A stretch of 64,000 nt of DNA, taken from AWTP1-13 sp963775835. Its GTDB lineage: Bacteria > Pseudomonadota > Alphaproteobacteria > Rhizobiales > Hyphomicrobiaceae. The stretch covers positions 124,001 to 188,000 of the forward strand of contig CAVZKV010000016.1 of the NCBI GenBank assembly GCA_963775835.1, written 5' to 3'. Of this stretch, positions 25,967 to 35,604 are shown piece after piece. The translations under genes were made by a program, and so were the position numbers. Each line of letters opens with the position of its first letter. The first letter of the stretch is position 1. The notes beneath the pieces are model-generated. The model searched no databases and had not been told where the DNA came from. It saw nothing but the letters and a program-made list of their open reading frames with translations.

Positions 25967-26936
25967 GCTGGGCGCCGCGCCCCGGCCGCTCGGCACGGGG
26001 GCGTCGGCCCGCACCGACCGCGACCTCCGCCGTCCAGCGCGTATTGAGCCGCTGCGCCTCCGCTTCAAGGTGAGAGAGAAACGAGCGCGCCGGCGCGGTC
26101 ATGGTTCGCTGCGAGGGTTCGATTAGCACCAGGTCGAGCCAGAAGGGCGGCTCGGCCAGGGGATTGACGCGGTGCTGCGTGCCATCGTCAAGCGCCATCA
26201 TGATGCCCGGCAGCACCGTCATCCAATCGCTGCGCGCGACCAGATCGAGTGTGGCCAGCATGGCGTCGAGCTCGATCAGGCGCTCGATGCTGACGCCGTT
26301 GGCCGCGCAGTAGGTCTCGAGGGTATGGCGACGCGTGTTGGGTTTGCCCGGCAGCACCAGCTTGACCGGTGACAGGGCGGCCAGTCTGACGGGGGTGCCG
26401 TGCGCCAGCCCCAAGCTGGGGTTCGAGACCAAGACCTCGGGCGTGCGCAGAAACAAGCGGCTGCTCAAGCCCGGCGGACAGGCAAAGGCGGGCACGATGG
26501 CAAAGTCGATCTCGGCGGCTCGAACCTGTTGCGTCAGCGTCGCGCTATAGGCTTCGATGACGTTGATGCTGACGTTGGGATTGTCGGCAACGAAGCGCGC
26601 CAGCGCCGGGGCCAACACCGAGCGCGTCATGGTCGGCATCAGGCCCACCACCAGCTGGCCCTCGAGACCCTTGCCGTAGCTCTTCACCGCCTTCTTGGCG
26701 GCATCGTAGAGGCGCAGGATGTCGATCGACTTGAGATAGAGCGCATCGCCCGCCGGCGTCGGCTGCACCTGGCCCTTGCTGCGCGTGAACAGGCGCACAC
26801 CGAGCGTGTCTTCGAGCTTGCGAATATGCTGCGAAACGCCGGATTGGGTTGCCCGTTCGCGCTCGGCGGCGGCGGTGAACGAGCGCTCCTCGTAAACCGC
26901 GACGAACAAGGTGAGATCGCGCACGCTGCCAGGCAT
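25920..26936 (-). CDS. LysR-family transcriptional regulator
   Basis: The 338-residue product has an N-terminal winged helix (LTLFVAVYEERSFTAAAERE, then SQHIRKLEDTLGVRLFTRSK) and a periplasmic-binding-like effector domain (QLVVGLMPTMTRSVLAPALA onward, about residues 90-290). The start at 26936 opens the helix at the normal position, though without a good ribosome-binding site; a GTG 66 bp upstream is possible. The last 40 residues are Arg/Pro/Gly-rich and lie partly over the convergent dehydrogenase gene, suggesting lost or late stop. It may control the cupin/dehydrogenase genes or the flavin reductase upstream. Confidence 0.9.
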   Translation of the reverse strand: MPGSVRDLTLFVAVYEERSFTAAAERERATQSGVSQHIRKLEDTLGVRLFTRSKGQVQPTPAGDALYLKSIDILRLYDAAKKAVKSYGKGLEGQLVVGLMPTMTRSVLAPALARFVADNPNVSINVIEAYSATLTQQVRAAEIDFAIVPAFACPPGLSSRLFLRTPEVLVSNPSLGLAHGTPVRLAALSPVKLVLPGKPNTRRHTLETYCAANGVSIERLIELDAMLATLDLVARSDWMTVLPGIMMALDDGTQHRVNPLAEPPFWLDLVLIEPSQRTMTAPARSFLSHLEAEAQRLNTRWTAEVAVGAGRRPRAERPGRGAQLSRRRPGRPPRPDAS

Positions 26937-27088
26937 CGGCCGCTGCCATCCGGAATTGTAATCGCCTCTGCCAGAACATATTATTTTGCCGAATGGATGC
27001 ACTCAACGTATTAGGTTAGGGCAGCCGCAGGCCAGCGCGCGTTGGCCCGGTAGCGGGGCGGCGGGAAGCGCAGTGGAGCTCATTTGGC

Positions 27089-27607
27089 ATGACGCACCAG
27101 ATCGTCTCTTGCGATGGGGATGTGCTGGACAGCGGCGGCCTGCGCCAGGCGCTCGGGCGCTTTGCCACCGGCGTGGCCGTGGTTGCCACCTGCACGCCGG
27201 AAGCCGAACTCGTCGGCCTCACCGCCAACTCTTTTGCCGCCGTTTCGCTCGAGCCGCCCCTGGTGCTGTGGAGCCTTAACCGCAAAGCGTCGTGCTTTTC
27301 CGGCTTCACGCGCTCGGGCTTCTTCACCGTCAGCATCCTGGGCGCCGAGCAGGAGGCGCTGGCGCGGCATTTTGCGACGCGCCGGGACGACAAATTCGCC
27401 ACCGTTGCCTTTACCCGCGGGCACGGCGGCTGTCCGCTGATCGCCGACAGCCTGGCAACCTTCGAATGCCGCGCCGAATCCACCATGGACGGCGGCGACC
27501 ACCTGGTGTTTCTGGGCCGCGTGCTGCACGCGACCTACCGCGAAGGTGTGCCGTTGATTTTCAGCGCCGGCCAGTTTTTGAACCGTGCCGATTTTTCGGC
27601 CACCTAG
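27089..27607 (+). CDS. Flavin reductase-like protein
   Basis: The 172-residue product is an FMN-binding split-barrel protein of the HpaC/NTA-reductase type: LRQALGRFATGVAVVATCTP, then GLTANSFAAVSLEPPLVLWS and a later GRVLHATYREG. These enzymes supply reduced flavin to a monooxygenase partner. The start has GGAG about 12 bp upstream. A partner is not adjacent, but an LLM-type flavin oxidoreductase lies at 38240. It is divergent from the LysR gene. Confidence 0.92.
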   Translation: MTHQIVSCDGDVLDSGGLRQALGRFATGVAVVATCTPEAELVGLTANSFAAVSLEPPLVLWSLNRKASCFSGFTRSGFFTVSILGAEQEALARHFATRRDDKFATVAFTRGHGGCPLIADSLATFECRAESTMDGGDHLVFLGRVLHATYREGVPLIFSAGQFLNRADFSAT

Positions 27608-27628
27608 CCGAGCGGGCCCCCCTGGCTT

Positions 27629-27670
27629 TGATGTGGCCTTGATGGGGGGCCTTGATGGGGGGCTCGATGG
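27629..27670. repeat. 13-14 bp G-rich tandem array
   Basis: About three copies of a CCTTGATGGGGGG unit lie between the flavin reductase and RraA-like genes. It is one of the few arrays without the CTGGCC-like core, although the unit borders read GGCCTTGATG. The remaining gap to 27812 holds a perfect 6-bp hairpin (27693-27708) of unclear role. Confidence 0.8.
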
Positions 27671-27812
27671 GTCGGGAGCCGTGCTATAAAAGCGCCCGCT
27701 TACGGGCGACCCCCGTGGCCCCGGGGCGCTGGCCGCACCCCCGGTCCAAGGCGGCGTCCGTCCCTCGCGCCCACGATCCCCGATCCCCTCAGTTTGATCG
27801 ACGAGGCCTCCC

Positions 27813-28556
27813 ATGCCGACCGAAGCCAAGCTTGCCGAAGCTAAGCTGGCCGAAGCCCTGGGCACCATTTCCACGGCGACGCTCACGTCCGTCCTTAGCA
27901 AAAAGGGCCTGCGCAACGTCTTTATGCGTGGCACCCGTCCGCTCAATCCGCAGCAGCCGCGCTGTTGCGGGCGCGCCTTTACGCTGCGCTTCGTGCCGGC
28001 GCGTGAGGATTTGGCGACGCCGGCGGCGTTGGCCTCGCCAACGTCGACCCGCGCGGCCATCGAGGCGATGCCCGCGGGCTCGGTTGCCGTTGTGGATGCG
28101 ATGGGCGTCACCGACGCCGGCATCTTCGGCGACATTCTCTGCGCCCGTATGTACAAGCGCGGCGTCGCCGGTCTGATCACCGATGGCGTCGTGCGCGACC
28201 TCGCCGGCGTGCTGGCGACGGGATTGCCGGTGTGGTGCCAGGGCACCGCGGCGCCGCCCTCTTTCGCCAGCCTCACCTTCGTCGCCTGGCAGCAGCCGAT
28301 CGGTTGCGGCGGCGTTGCCGTCTTGCCGGACGACATGGTGGTGGCCGATGGCGACGGCGCCGTCGTCATCCCGGCGGCGCTCGTCGCTGAGGTGGTGGCG
28401 GCCGCCAGCGAGCAGGAGCGGCTCGAGGCCTGGATCCTGCGCGAGGTCAGCGCCGGAGCCTCGCTACCCGGGCTCTATCCGCCGAATGCGGCCAACCAGG
28501 CCCGCTACGCCGCCGACGGCTCAGGCCGTGGCGGGGCGGATCGAGGTCCGGATTGA
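27813..28556 (+). CDS. RraA/HMG-aldolase-family protein
   Basis: The 247-residue product belongs to the family of RNase E inhibitor RraA and the 4-hydroxy-4-methyl-2-oxoglutarate aldolases. The diagnostic region is VDAMGVTDAGIFGDILCARM followed by KRGVAGLITDGVVRDLAGVL with the conserved Asp-Gly-x-x-Arg-Asp. That ring-cleavage aldolase role is likelier than RNA regulation because the setting is catabolic and the protein is longer than E. coli RraA (161 residues). Residues 3-18 are an EAKLA repeat from a 15-bp array. It may end early aromatic-acid breakdown. Confidence 0.85.
   Translation: MPTEAKLAEAKLAEALGTISTATLTSVLSKKGLRNVFMRGTRPLNPQQPRCCGRAFTLRFVPAREDLATPAALASPTSTRAAIEAMPAGSVAVVDAMGVTDAGIFGDILCARMYKRGVAGLITDGVVRDLAGVLATGLPVWCQGTAAPPSFASLTFVAWQQPIGCGGVAVLPDDMVVADGDGAVVIPAALVAEVVAAASEQERLEAWILREVSAGASLPGLYPPNAANQARYAADGSGRGGADRGPD
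27817..27851. repeat. 15-bp repeat at the start of the RraA-like gene
   Basis: Two full copies and a part of a third of a GAAGCCAAGCTTGCC-like unit encode EAKLA-EAKLA-EAL in the N-terminus of the RraA-like protein. It keeps the frame. Confidence 0.8.
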
Positions 28557-28997
28557 AGTGCGGCCGCTTCAGGCGGCGGTGGCGGCGCGCGGCACGCCCG
28601 CGAGGTACAAGCCGGCGATGTCTTTGTGAAGGCCCGCGCGGCGTCACTGGTGCGGTCGGCCGACCGCGGCGGGCGCCGGCGGCAACGCCACCACGCCAAG
28701 CGTATCTTGGCGCGGGCCGTGGGCGCGGAGCTTGGGCGCGGGCGCGCAAGGTCCGCCTGGCAACCCAAACCTGCATGGCGCCTTAGCTCCCCCAAGCCGC
28801 GTAACCCAAGGCGGAGGCTAAAAATTCAATGATAAAAAAACAGACAAACAGAGGTTTCCCAAATATTTACAGGCCATCTCTGAGATCATTTCTAACCTTG
28901 GGGCCGCGGGGTCGACGCGCGCGCTGTTGCGAATTCGAGTTGCCGGCGGCGGCATTGGGCGGCAGGCTCAGGCGAGCCTTAAGCGAACGGAGGAACC
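28557..28997. other. Intergenic stretch with AT-rich island
   Basis: No credible gene lies here; open frames on both strands are Arg/Pro-rich shadows. From about 28815 to 28910 the DNA becomes clearly AT-rich (runs AAAAATTCAATGATAAAAAAA and AAATATTTAC), unlike everything around it. It precedes the cupin/DUF3500 pair by about 90 bp, so it probably contains their promoter, but no clear -35/-10 pair could be fixed. Confidence 0.55.
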
Positions 28998-29000
28998 GTG

Positions 29001-29390
29001 ATGACCGCGTCGACGCCGAACGTGCCCGAGCATGAAGCCCTCGCGAGCCTCGCCTCGCGTTACGTCAACGTCGCCGACTTGCCCTGGCTGCCGACCAGGT
29101 TCAAGGGCGTCGAGCTCAAGATCCTGATGGAGGATCAGGCGACGGGTCTGCTGACGGCGCTGACGCGGTTTCAACCGGGCGCCGTCCTGCCCGATCACGA
29201 ACACGTCGAGCTCGAGCAGACCTTCGTGCTCGAAGGGGCGCTCGAGGATGAGGAGGGCGTCGCCAGCGCCGGCAACTACGTGTGGAGACCGGCCGGCAGC
29301 CGGCACACGGCGCGCGCGCCCAACGGCTGCCTGGCCCTATCGTTCTTTCTCAAACCCAATCGGTTCCTCGACATCGACGCACCGCGCTGA
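29001..29390 (+). CDS. ChrR-like cupin-domain protein
   Basis: The 129-residue product is a single cupin: ITALTRFQPGAVLPDHEHVE-type motif 1 (here LTALTRFQPGAVLPDHEHVE), with His-x-His and Glu, then EQTFVLEGALEDEEG and motif 2 GSRHTARAPNG. ATG at 29001 (GTG at 28998 also possible) follows GGAGGA. It resembles the anti-sigma ChrR-type cupin domain but has no zinc-binding N-domain, so it is probably an enzyme or sensor accessory. The DUF3500 gene follows by 9 bp. Confidence 0.87.
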   Translation: MTASTPNVPEHEALASLASRYVNVADLPWLPTRFKGVELKILMEDQATGLLTALTRFQPGAVLPDHEHVELEQTFVLEGALEDEEGVASAGNYVWRPAGSRHTARAPNGCLALSFFLKPNRFLDIDAPR

Positions 29391-29399
29391 GGGCAAAGC

Positions 29400-30482
29400 A
29401 TGGGCCAGCATCACTCCCACGACCAGCCCAGCGACGAATTGCGCGCTGGGACGAGCCGGCGCGATTTCCTGGGCTCCAGCGCGGCCGCCGGCGCCTGCTT
29501 GCCGCTCTCCGGTTTGGCCTGGGCGGCGGCTCCAGAACTCAGTGGCGCGATGGGCAAGGCGGCGGGCGCCTGGCTGGCGTCGCTCGATGCGCGCCAGCGG
29601 GCCCGCGCCCTGCTGGCCTGGGCCGATCCGATGCGCAATGGTTGGCATTACGTGCCGCGCAGCCGACCCGGCCTCGCCTTGCGCGACATGAGCCCAGCCC
29701 AGGCGGCGGCCGCCTGGGATCTGATCGCCTCTTTGCTCAGCGCGCGCGGGCTCGAGCAAGCCCGCGCCCAGCTGCGCCTCGAGCGCACGCTGGGCGAGTT
29801 GACCCATAATCAGAGCTTTCGCGATCCCGGCAACTATGCCCTCGTGCTGTTCGGCGAGCCGGGGGGCACCGCGCCCTGGTGCTGGCGCTTCGAGGGACAT
29901 CACCTGTCGCTGACGACGGTGGTGGCGCCCGGCTATGGGCTGGCGGTAACGCCGGTCTTTTTTGGCGCCAATCCGGCCAAGGTCCCCGCAGGCAATGCGC
30001 ATGCGGGCTTTCGCCTGCTCGGCGCCGAGGAGGATCAGGCCTTCGCGCTCATCCGTTCGTTCGAGGCGCCCGTGCGCGCTGAGGCGATTATCGCCGATCG
30101 GTCGCTGGGCGATATCGTGGCGGGACCGGGTCGCGAGCTCTCCCTCAAGCGCTTCGAAGGCATCGCGCTCTCGGCCTTGGCGGAGGGCCAACGCGACGGC
30201 GTCCTCAAAATTCTCGAGCTTTATGCGGGGACCATGCGCGAGGAGATCGCCGCGCCGGCCCTGGCCCGGCTGCGCCAGGCGGGCTTGGAGAAGCTACATT
30301 TCGCCTGGGCCGGCAGTCCGGAGCGGGGACGGCCCCACTATTTTCGCGTGCATGGACCAACCGTGCTGGTCGAGTACGACAACACCCAGGATGGGGCCAA
30401 TCACGTGCACTCGGTTTGGATCGATCCGGATGCCGTGTTCGGTCGCGACCTGCTCAAGGCCCACTACCAGGGGGCGCACTGA
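29400..30482 (+). CDS. Tat-exported DUF3500-family protein
   Basis: The 360-residue product has a Tat signal (SRRDFLGSSAAAGACLPLSG, with cleavage near AWA) and then the DUF3500 domain. Its features are PWCWRFEGHHLSLTTVVAPG near residue 160 and the conserved C-terminal stretch GRPHYFRVHGPTVLVEYDNT, followed by NHVHSVW. These His/Asp residues may form a metal or cofactor site; the family has no known function. It is translated after the cupin gene with a 9-bp gap and an ATG at 29400. Confidence 0.9.
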   Translation: MGQHHSHDQPSDELRAGTSRRDFLGSSAAAGACLPLSGLAWAAAPELSGAMGKAAGAWLASLDARQRARALLAWADPMRNGWHYVPRSRPGLALRDMSPAQAAAAWDLIASLLSARGLEQARAQLRLERTLGELTHNQSFRDPGNYALVLFGEPGGTAPWCWRFEGHHLSLTTVVAPGYGLAVTPVFFGANPAKVPAGNAHAGFRLLGAEEDQAFALIRSFEAPVRAEAIIADRSLGDIVAGPGRELSLKRFEGIALSALAEGQRDGVLKILELYAGTMREEIAAPALARLRQAGLEKLHFAWAGSPERGRPHYFRVHGPTVLVEYDNTQDGANHVHSVWIDPDAVFGRDLLKAHYQGAH

Positions 30483-30489
30483 GGCCGGC

Positions 30490-31191
30490 TCAAAGCGGCT
30501 CGAAGCCCAGGCGCGCGCGCACGCTGGCGTTGCCGGGCGCCGTCAGTAGCGAGGCCAGCGCGCGGGCCGGCCCAGGCGCCGGCGCTCCTGCGCTAACGCC
30601 GATCGTATAGACGGTGGCCAGTTCGAACGGCGCCGGCAGCGGCCCGATCAGCCTCACGCCCGGCGTGCTCAAGATTTCCGTGGCCTGCGTGCAGCCCAGC
30701 GCCCCGCGGCCGCCGGCCCCCGCCAGGGCGCGCATCGCCGCCGTCCCATTGGCATGGATCTGCGCCTTCTCGGCGAGCGCCGGCCCGCTGATGCCAAGCT
30801 CGGCGAGGACCTTGGCGAAGTGAATGCCGGCGGTGGCCCGTTGCGGATCGGGAAAGTAGAGACTGGTGGCCGCAGCCAAGGCGCGAGCCAGGGCCTCGGG
30901 CGTGTCGACCTTGGGCACCGGGTCGCCGCCTGGCACGGCAAGCGCCGTGCGCACGACGCCGATATCCATGGTGGCCGCCGCGTCCACGTGACCCTGGCGG
31001 GCGAGATCGGCGATCATGGCCGAGGTGAGGATCAAAAGATCGGCGGGGGCGCCCGCCAGCAGCTTCTCGCGCATGGCGCCGACGGCGCCATAGCTGCCGG
31101 CGATGGCATAGCCCGTCTGGCGTTTGAACTCGCCCGACAGCGCCTCGAGGAGACCCTGCGCCGCGCCGCCGCTCAGCACGCTCACCTGCAT
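30490..31191 (-). CDS. ModA-like substrate-binding-domain protein without signal peptide
   Basis: The 233-residue product has the ModA-type periplasmic binding fold: VLSGGAAQGLLEALSGEFKR, GSYGAVGAMREKLLAGAPAD, LILTSAMIADLARQG, and a later LGCTQATEILSTPG. Unlike ModA it starts directly at the first strand (MQVSVLSGG) with no signal peptide, so it should stay in the cytoplasm. It lies 3 bp after the molybdenum-hydroxylase large-subunit gene. Binding of molybdate, another oxyanion or an organic acid is possible, but not shown. Confidence 0.85.
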   Translation of the reverse strand: MQVSVLSGGAAQGLLEALSGEFKRQTGYAIAGSYGAVGAMREKLLAGAPADLLILTSAMIADLARQGHVDAAATMDIGVVRTALAVPGGDPVPKVDTPEALARALAAATSLYFPDPQRATAGIHFAKVLAELGISGPALAEKAQIHANGTAAMRALAGAGGRGALGCTQATEILSTPGVRLIGPLPAPFELATVYTIGVSAGAPAPGPARALASLLTAPGNASVRARLGFEPL

Positions 31192-31194
31192 GGG

Positions 31195-33306
31195 CTAGCC
31201 CATCGCTGCGATAATGCGTTCGCGCGTGATCGGCAGATCGCGCACGCGCACGCCGAGCGCGTTAAAGACGGCGTTGCCGATCGCCGCCGCCGTGGGGCTG
31301 TGGGCCGCCTCGCCGGCGCCCAAGGGCTTCTCCTGCGGGCGGGTGAGGATCTCGACCTCAACGGCGGGGACATCCGAAAAGCGCAGGATGGGGTAGCCCT
31401 CCCAGCTGTCGCTGGTAATGCGCGCTTGATCGAAGCGAACGGCTTCCAGCAGGGTCCAGCTCGTCGCCTGTATGGCCCCACCTTCGATTTGATTGGCGAT
31501 CCCGTCGGGATTGATCACTTCGCCAACGTCGACGGCGGCGACCAGGCGGCGCACGCGAAGCTCGGCGGTGGTTTCGACCTCGGCCACAACCGCGCAATAG
31601 GCACCGAAATTCTTGTAGCGGGCAAAGCCGATGCCGTGGCCGGCGCCATCGCGCTTGCGCCAGGAGCTCCAGCCGGCGCGCGCCGCCGCCGCCTCGAGCA
31701 CGGCGCGCGCCCGCGCATCGGAGAGGTGGCGCAGACGAAAGGCCAAAGGATCCTCGCCGCGTTCGTTGGCCAGCTCGTCCATTAAGGATTCGATGGCGAA
31801 CACGTTGGCAAAAGCCCCCAGCGTGCGCAGCGCCGATGTCCGGATCGGCATGGTGAGCAGGCGATGGCAGGTGATGGTCCAGGCGGGCAGGTCGTAGAGC
31901 GGCACTTGATTGCGCTCGGCGCCGCCGCCGTTTGCCAGCGGCGGATTGAAGGCGATGAAGCGCTCGAACGGCTCGGCCATTTGCGAGGCGGCGAGCACGG
32001 TCGGGGTGCGCGAGCGTCCGGGACGCGAGACGTGGCCGTTGCTCCACACGTCGCTGCGCCAGCCGACGATTTCGCCGTCGGGGTCGAGGTCGGCTTCGAT
32101 TTCGACGGCCATGGCGGCGCCCATGGGCGCCCAGGCGAGCTCGTCTTGGCGCGACCACTGCACGCGCACGGGACGCCCCGGGGCCGCGCGCGCCAACAGC
32201 ACCGCGTCGAACGCCACGTCATCGGCCCCGTTGTGGCCATAGCAGCCGGCGCCTTCGACGTGGTCCACGACGATGTTCTCCAGCGGGATCTTCAAGGCCA
32301 GGGCGACGTCGGCGCGCAGATTGTAGACACCCTGGCAGTGCGACCAGATGCGCACGCGATCGCTGCCCGTCCACTGGGCGATGGCGCAGGAGGGGGCAAT
32401 CGATCCATGCGCGATGAAGGGTCGGGTGTACTGCCGGCGGATCGTGCGCGCCACCCGGGGCGGCACCGCCGCCGTGCGTCGATCGACGGTGCTGGTCTCG
32501 GCGGGCGCACTTCTGAGCCACTGGGCGAGGTTGGCCTGCTCGGGCAAGACTTCCCCGCCGCTCCAGCTCGCAGCCTTGCGCAGGTCCGTCAGGGCCGCCT
32601 CGGCCGCGGCCTCGGTCTCGGCGATGACACCGGCAAAGCTGCCGTCCCGCACCACGGCAAGGACGCCTTCGAGCTTGCCCGCGTCGGCGGCAAGGCCGGT
32701 CAAGCGGGCGCCCGGCGCGGCGGGCTTGAGGACGCGGCCGTGCACGAGACCCGGCAGGGTGAGGTCATGTACGAAGCGCGGACGCCCGAACACCTTGTCG
32801 GGAAAATCGAGCCGCGCCACCGCGGTGCCGGAGAGGCGCCGGGCCGCCGGCAGCTTCGCCGTCACGCCCGGCGTCGCATCGCGCTCGAGCAGCGCGGCAT
32901 CGGCCAGCTCCCAATAGCTGGTGCGCAGATTGCCCGGTCCGATGATCGTGCCGTCTTCGACCTGCAGGCTGTCGCTGGCGACGCCCAGCCGCTGCGCCGC
33001 GCAGTTAAGATAAATGGCGCGCGCCTCGGCCGCGGCATGGCGCACCGCGGAACCCGACTGCTCCACCGAGAGGGAGCCCGAGGTGGTGCCCTCGTTGGGG
33101 CTTGCCGCCGTGGTCACGGGCACCATGCGGATGCGGCCGATGTCGATGTCGAGCTCGTCGGCGGCAATTTGTGCCAAGGCGGTGGCGATGCCCTGGCCGA
33201 TTTCGATCTTGCCTGGGCTCACCTCAACGAAGCCGCCGGCATCGAACCGGAGCCAGCGCGCCAGGGCCGGGTTGGCGGCAAGGTTGATCGGCAGCTCGGC
33301 GGTCAT
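31195..33306 (-). CDS. Molybdopterin large subunit, isoquinoline-1-oxidoreductase-type
   Basis: The 703-residue product is the catalytic subunit of a two-part molybdenum hydroxylase that uses water to hydroxylate N-heterocycles or aldehydes. Features include the N-terminal part with EVSPGKIEIGQGIATALAQI, the RYTRPFIAHGSIAPSCAIAQ region (read here IRRQYTRPFIAHGSIAPSCA), GVYNLRADVA, and the C-terminal EKPLGAGEAAHSPTAAAIGN with the catalytic Glu. It lacks the Tat signal that many IorB proteins have. The start at 33306 overlaps the stop of the iron-sulfur subunit by 4 bp. Substrate unknown. Confidence 0.92.
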   Translation of the reverse strand: MTAELPINLAANPALARWLRFDAGGFVEVSPGKIEIGQGIATALAQIAADELDIDIGRIRMVPVTTAASPNEGTTSGSLSVEQSGSAVRHAAAEARAIYLNCAAQRLGVASDSLQVEDGTIIGPGNLRTSYWELADAALLERDATPGVTAKLPAARRLSGTAVARLDFPDKVFGRPRFVHDLTLPGLVHGRVLKPAAPGARLTGLAADAGKLEGVLAVVRDGSFAGVIAETEAAAEAALTDLRKAASWSGGEVLPEQANLAQWLRSAPAETSTVDRRTAAVPPRVARTIRRQYTRPFIAHGSIAPSCAIAQWTGSDRVRIWSHCQGVYNLRADVALALKIPLENIVVDHVEGAGCYGHNGADDVAFDAVLLARAAPGRPVRVQWSRQDELAWAPMGAAMAVEIEADLDPDGEIVGWRSDVWSNGHVSRPGRSRTPTVLAASQMAEPFERFIAFNPPLANGGGAERNQVPLYDLPAWTITCHRLLTMPIRTSALRTLGAFANVFAIESLMDELANERGEDPLAFRLRHLSDARARAVLEAAAARAGWSSWRKRDGAGHGIGFARYKNFGAYCAVVAEVETTAELRVRRLVAAVDVGEVINPDGIANQIEGGAIQATSWTLLEAVRFDQARITSDSWEGYPILRFSDVPAVEVEILTRPQEKPLGAGEAAHSPTAAAIGNAVFNALGVRVRDLPITRERIIAAMG

Positions 33307-33784
33307 GGCGCATCCTCTTTGGCCGCCCGCAGCACCGCGCGGACGATGCGGTTGTGGGCTCCACACCGGCACAGGTTGCGATCGAGCGCGGTGCGCACTT
33401 GCGCCTCGCTCGGATTGGGCTCGCGGGCGAGCAGGGCCGCCGCCGACATCAGGATGCCCGCGATGCAGTAGCCGCATTGCATGGCCTGTTCGTCGAGAAA
33501 GGCACGCTGCAGGGGGTGCGGGTGCTCGGGGGTGCCGAGGCCCTCGATGGTGGTGACGCGCTTGCCGGCGGCCGCCCACAGCGGGGTGTCGCAGGCGGCA
33601 ACCGCCTGGTCGTCGATGATGACGTTGCAGGCGCCGCACTGGTTGACGCCGCAACCGAAGCGGGTGCCGGTGAGGCCCAATTCGCCGCGCAAGACGCTGA
33701 GCAGCGAGCGAGCAGCATCGGCGGTGATGGTGCGCTCGACCCCGTTGAGGGTGAAGGTGGTGGCCTCGCTTGCCTTAGCGTTCA

Positions 33785-33785
<1 letters not shown>
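33303..33785 (-). CDS. [2Fe-2S] small subunit of the molybdenum hydroxylase
   Basis: The 160-residue product carries the plant-type [2Fe-2S] cluster (Cys45, 50, 53 and 65 in CGVNQCGACNVIIDDQAVAA and the following Cys) and the all-alpha cluster (Cys104, 107, 139 and 141 in QCGYC and CRCG). It passes electrons from the molybdenum site to an outside acceptor. There is no FAD subunit next to it, which is normal for the Ior-type two-subunit enzymes. The ATG at 33785 shares one base with the tctC-like stop (TGATG). Confidence 0.95.
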
Positions 33786-34789
<1,004 letters not shown>

Positions 34790-34800
34790 GGTCTCTCCTC

Positions 34801-34965
34801 CCCTTATCATTCTGGCCCTTATCATTCTGGCCCTTATCATTCTGGCCCTTATCATTCTGGGCCTTATCATTCTGGGCCTTATCATTCTGGGCCTTGTCAT
34901 TCTGGCCCGTCTCGTTCTGGTCCGTGTCGTTCTGGTCCATCTCGTTCGGGCCCGTCTCGGTCGGC
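34801..34965. repeat. 15-bp tandem array, eleven copies, in the tctC leader
   Basis: Eleven 15-bp units, consensus CCCTTATCATTCTGG, run from 34801 to 34965. The first seven are nearly identical, and the far ones diverge steadily. On the minus strand each early unit has an ATG (ATGATAAGG) in frame with the TctC start at 34789, because 15 is a multiple of three. The array begins 2 bp beyond the TctC ribosome-binding site. It is not a CRISPR: there are no spacers. Confidence 0.98.
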
Positions 34966-35187
34966 CCTTCTCGTGCTGGCGCGCATTGGTAGCGCAGATG
35001 GCAAGAATGCCCAAGAGGCCAGCAGAGCACAGGCGCGCGCCGTTTTGCTTGTGGGCGCTCGGGGTGTGCCGCCTTCGCCAGCGCGAGGGTGCGTTGGCTT
35101 GGATCGGAGGCCGCAGGTTTTCCTGAAGGGCCGAGACCGCCGCGCCCGCCACCTTACGCGACGGTGGCGCGACGCCGTCGCCTGCGC

Positions 35188-35604
35188 CTACTTGGTTTCG
35201 ACCACGATGTAGGCGTCCTCCACCGCCACGGGGAAGGTCTCGGCGACATAGGGTCCCGCGACCACCTTGGCGCCCGGCTCGACGCTCACCGCATAGTTCA
35301 TCAGTCGCAAGCGGGTGGGATCGCACCAGGAGCGGCCCGTGCGCACGTCGAATTCCCAACCATGCCAGGGGCAGCGCAGCATCTCGCCCACGCGCGAGTA
35401 CTGGTAGGTGCCGGGCTCGGAGGATTGGACGAGACCGGTGAGCTTGCCGCGCGCGAGGCTGCCCCCCTTGTGCGGACACTTATCGGAGAGCGCAAACAAC
35501 TCACCCTTGACGTTGAGGATGACGATGTCGCGGCCGGCGACGTGCACGAGCTTGCGCGTTCCGGGCGGCAGGTCTTGGGCTCTGGCAACGACGTGGCGCG
35601 GCAT
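35188..35604 (-). CDS. Rieske [2Fe-2S] ferredoxin-like protein
   Basis: The 138-residue product has both Rieske motifs: CPHKGG with Cys43 and His45, and CPWHGWEFD with Cys78 and His81. It is a single-domain protein, like the ferredoxins of ring-hydroxylating oxygenases or small stand-alone Rieske proteins. It carries electrons to an unknown partner, with no oxygenase large subunit beside it. The ATG at 35604 overlaps the stop of the amidohydrolase by one base (TGATG). Confidence 0.92.
   Translation of the reverse strand: MPRHVVARAQDLPPGTRKLVHVAGRDIVILNVKGELFALSDKCPHKGGSLARGKLTGLVQSSEPGTYQYSRVGEMLRCPWHGWEFDVRTGRSWCDPTRLRLMNYAVSVEPGAKVVAGPYVAETFPVAVEDAYIVVETK

Noticed and set aside
27693..27708. 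Perfect 6-bp hairpin before the RraA-like gene
   Set aside because: No gene on the minus strand ends nearby and no long T run follows on the plus strand, so no terminator or operator can be claimed.
34801..34965. CRISPR-like array
   Set aside because: Units are 15 bp and directly joined with no spacers, and there are no cas genes.
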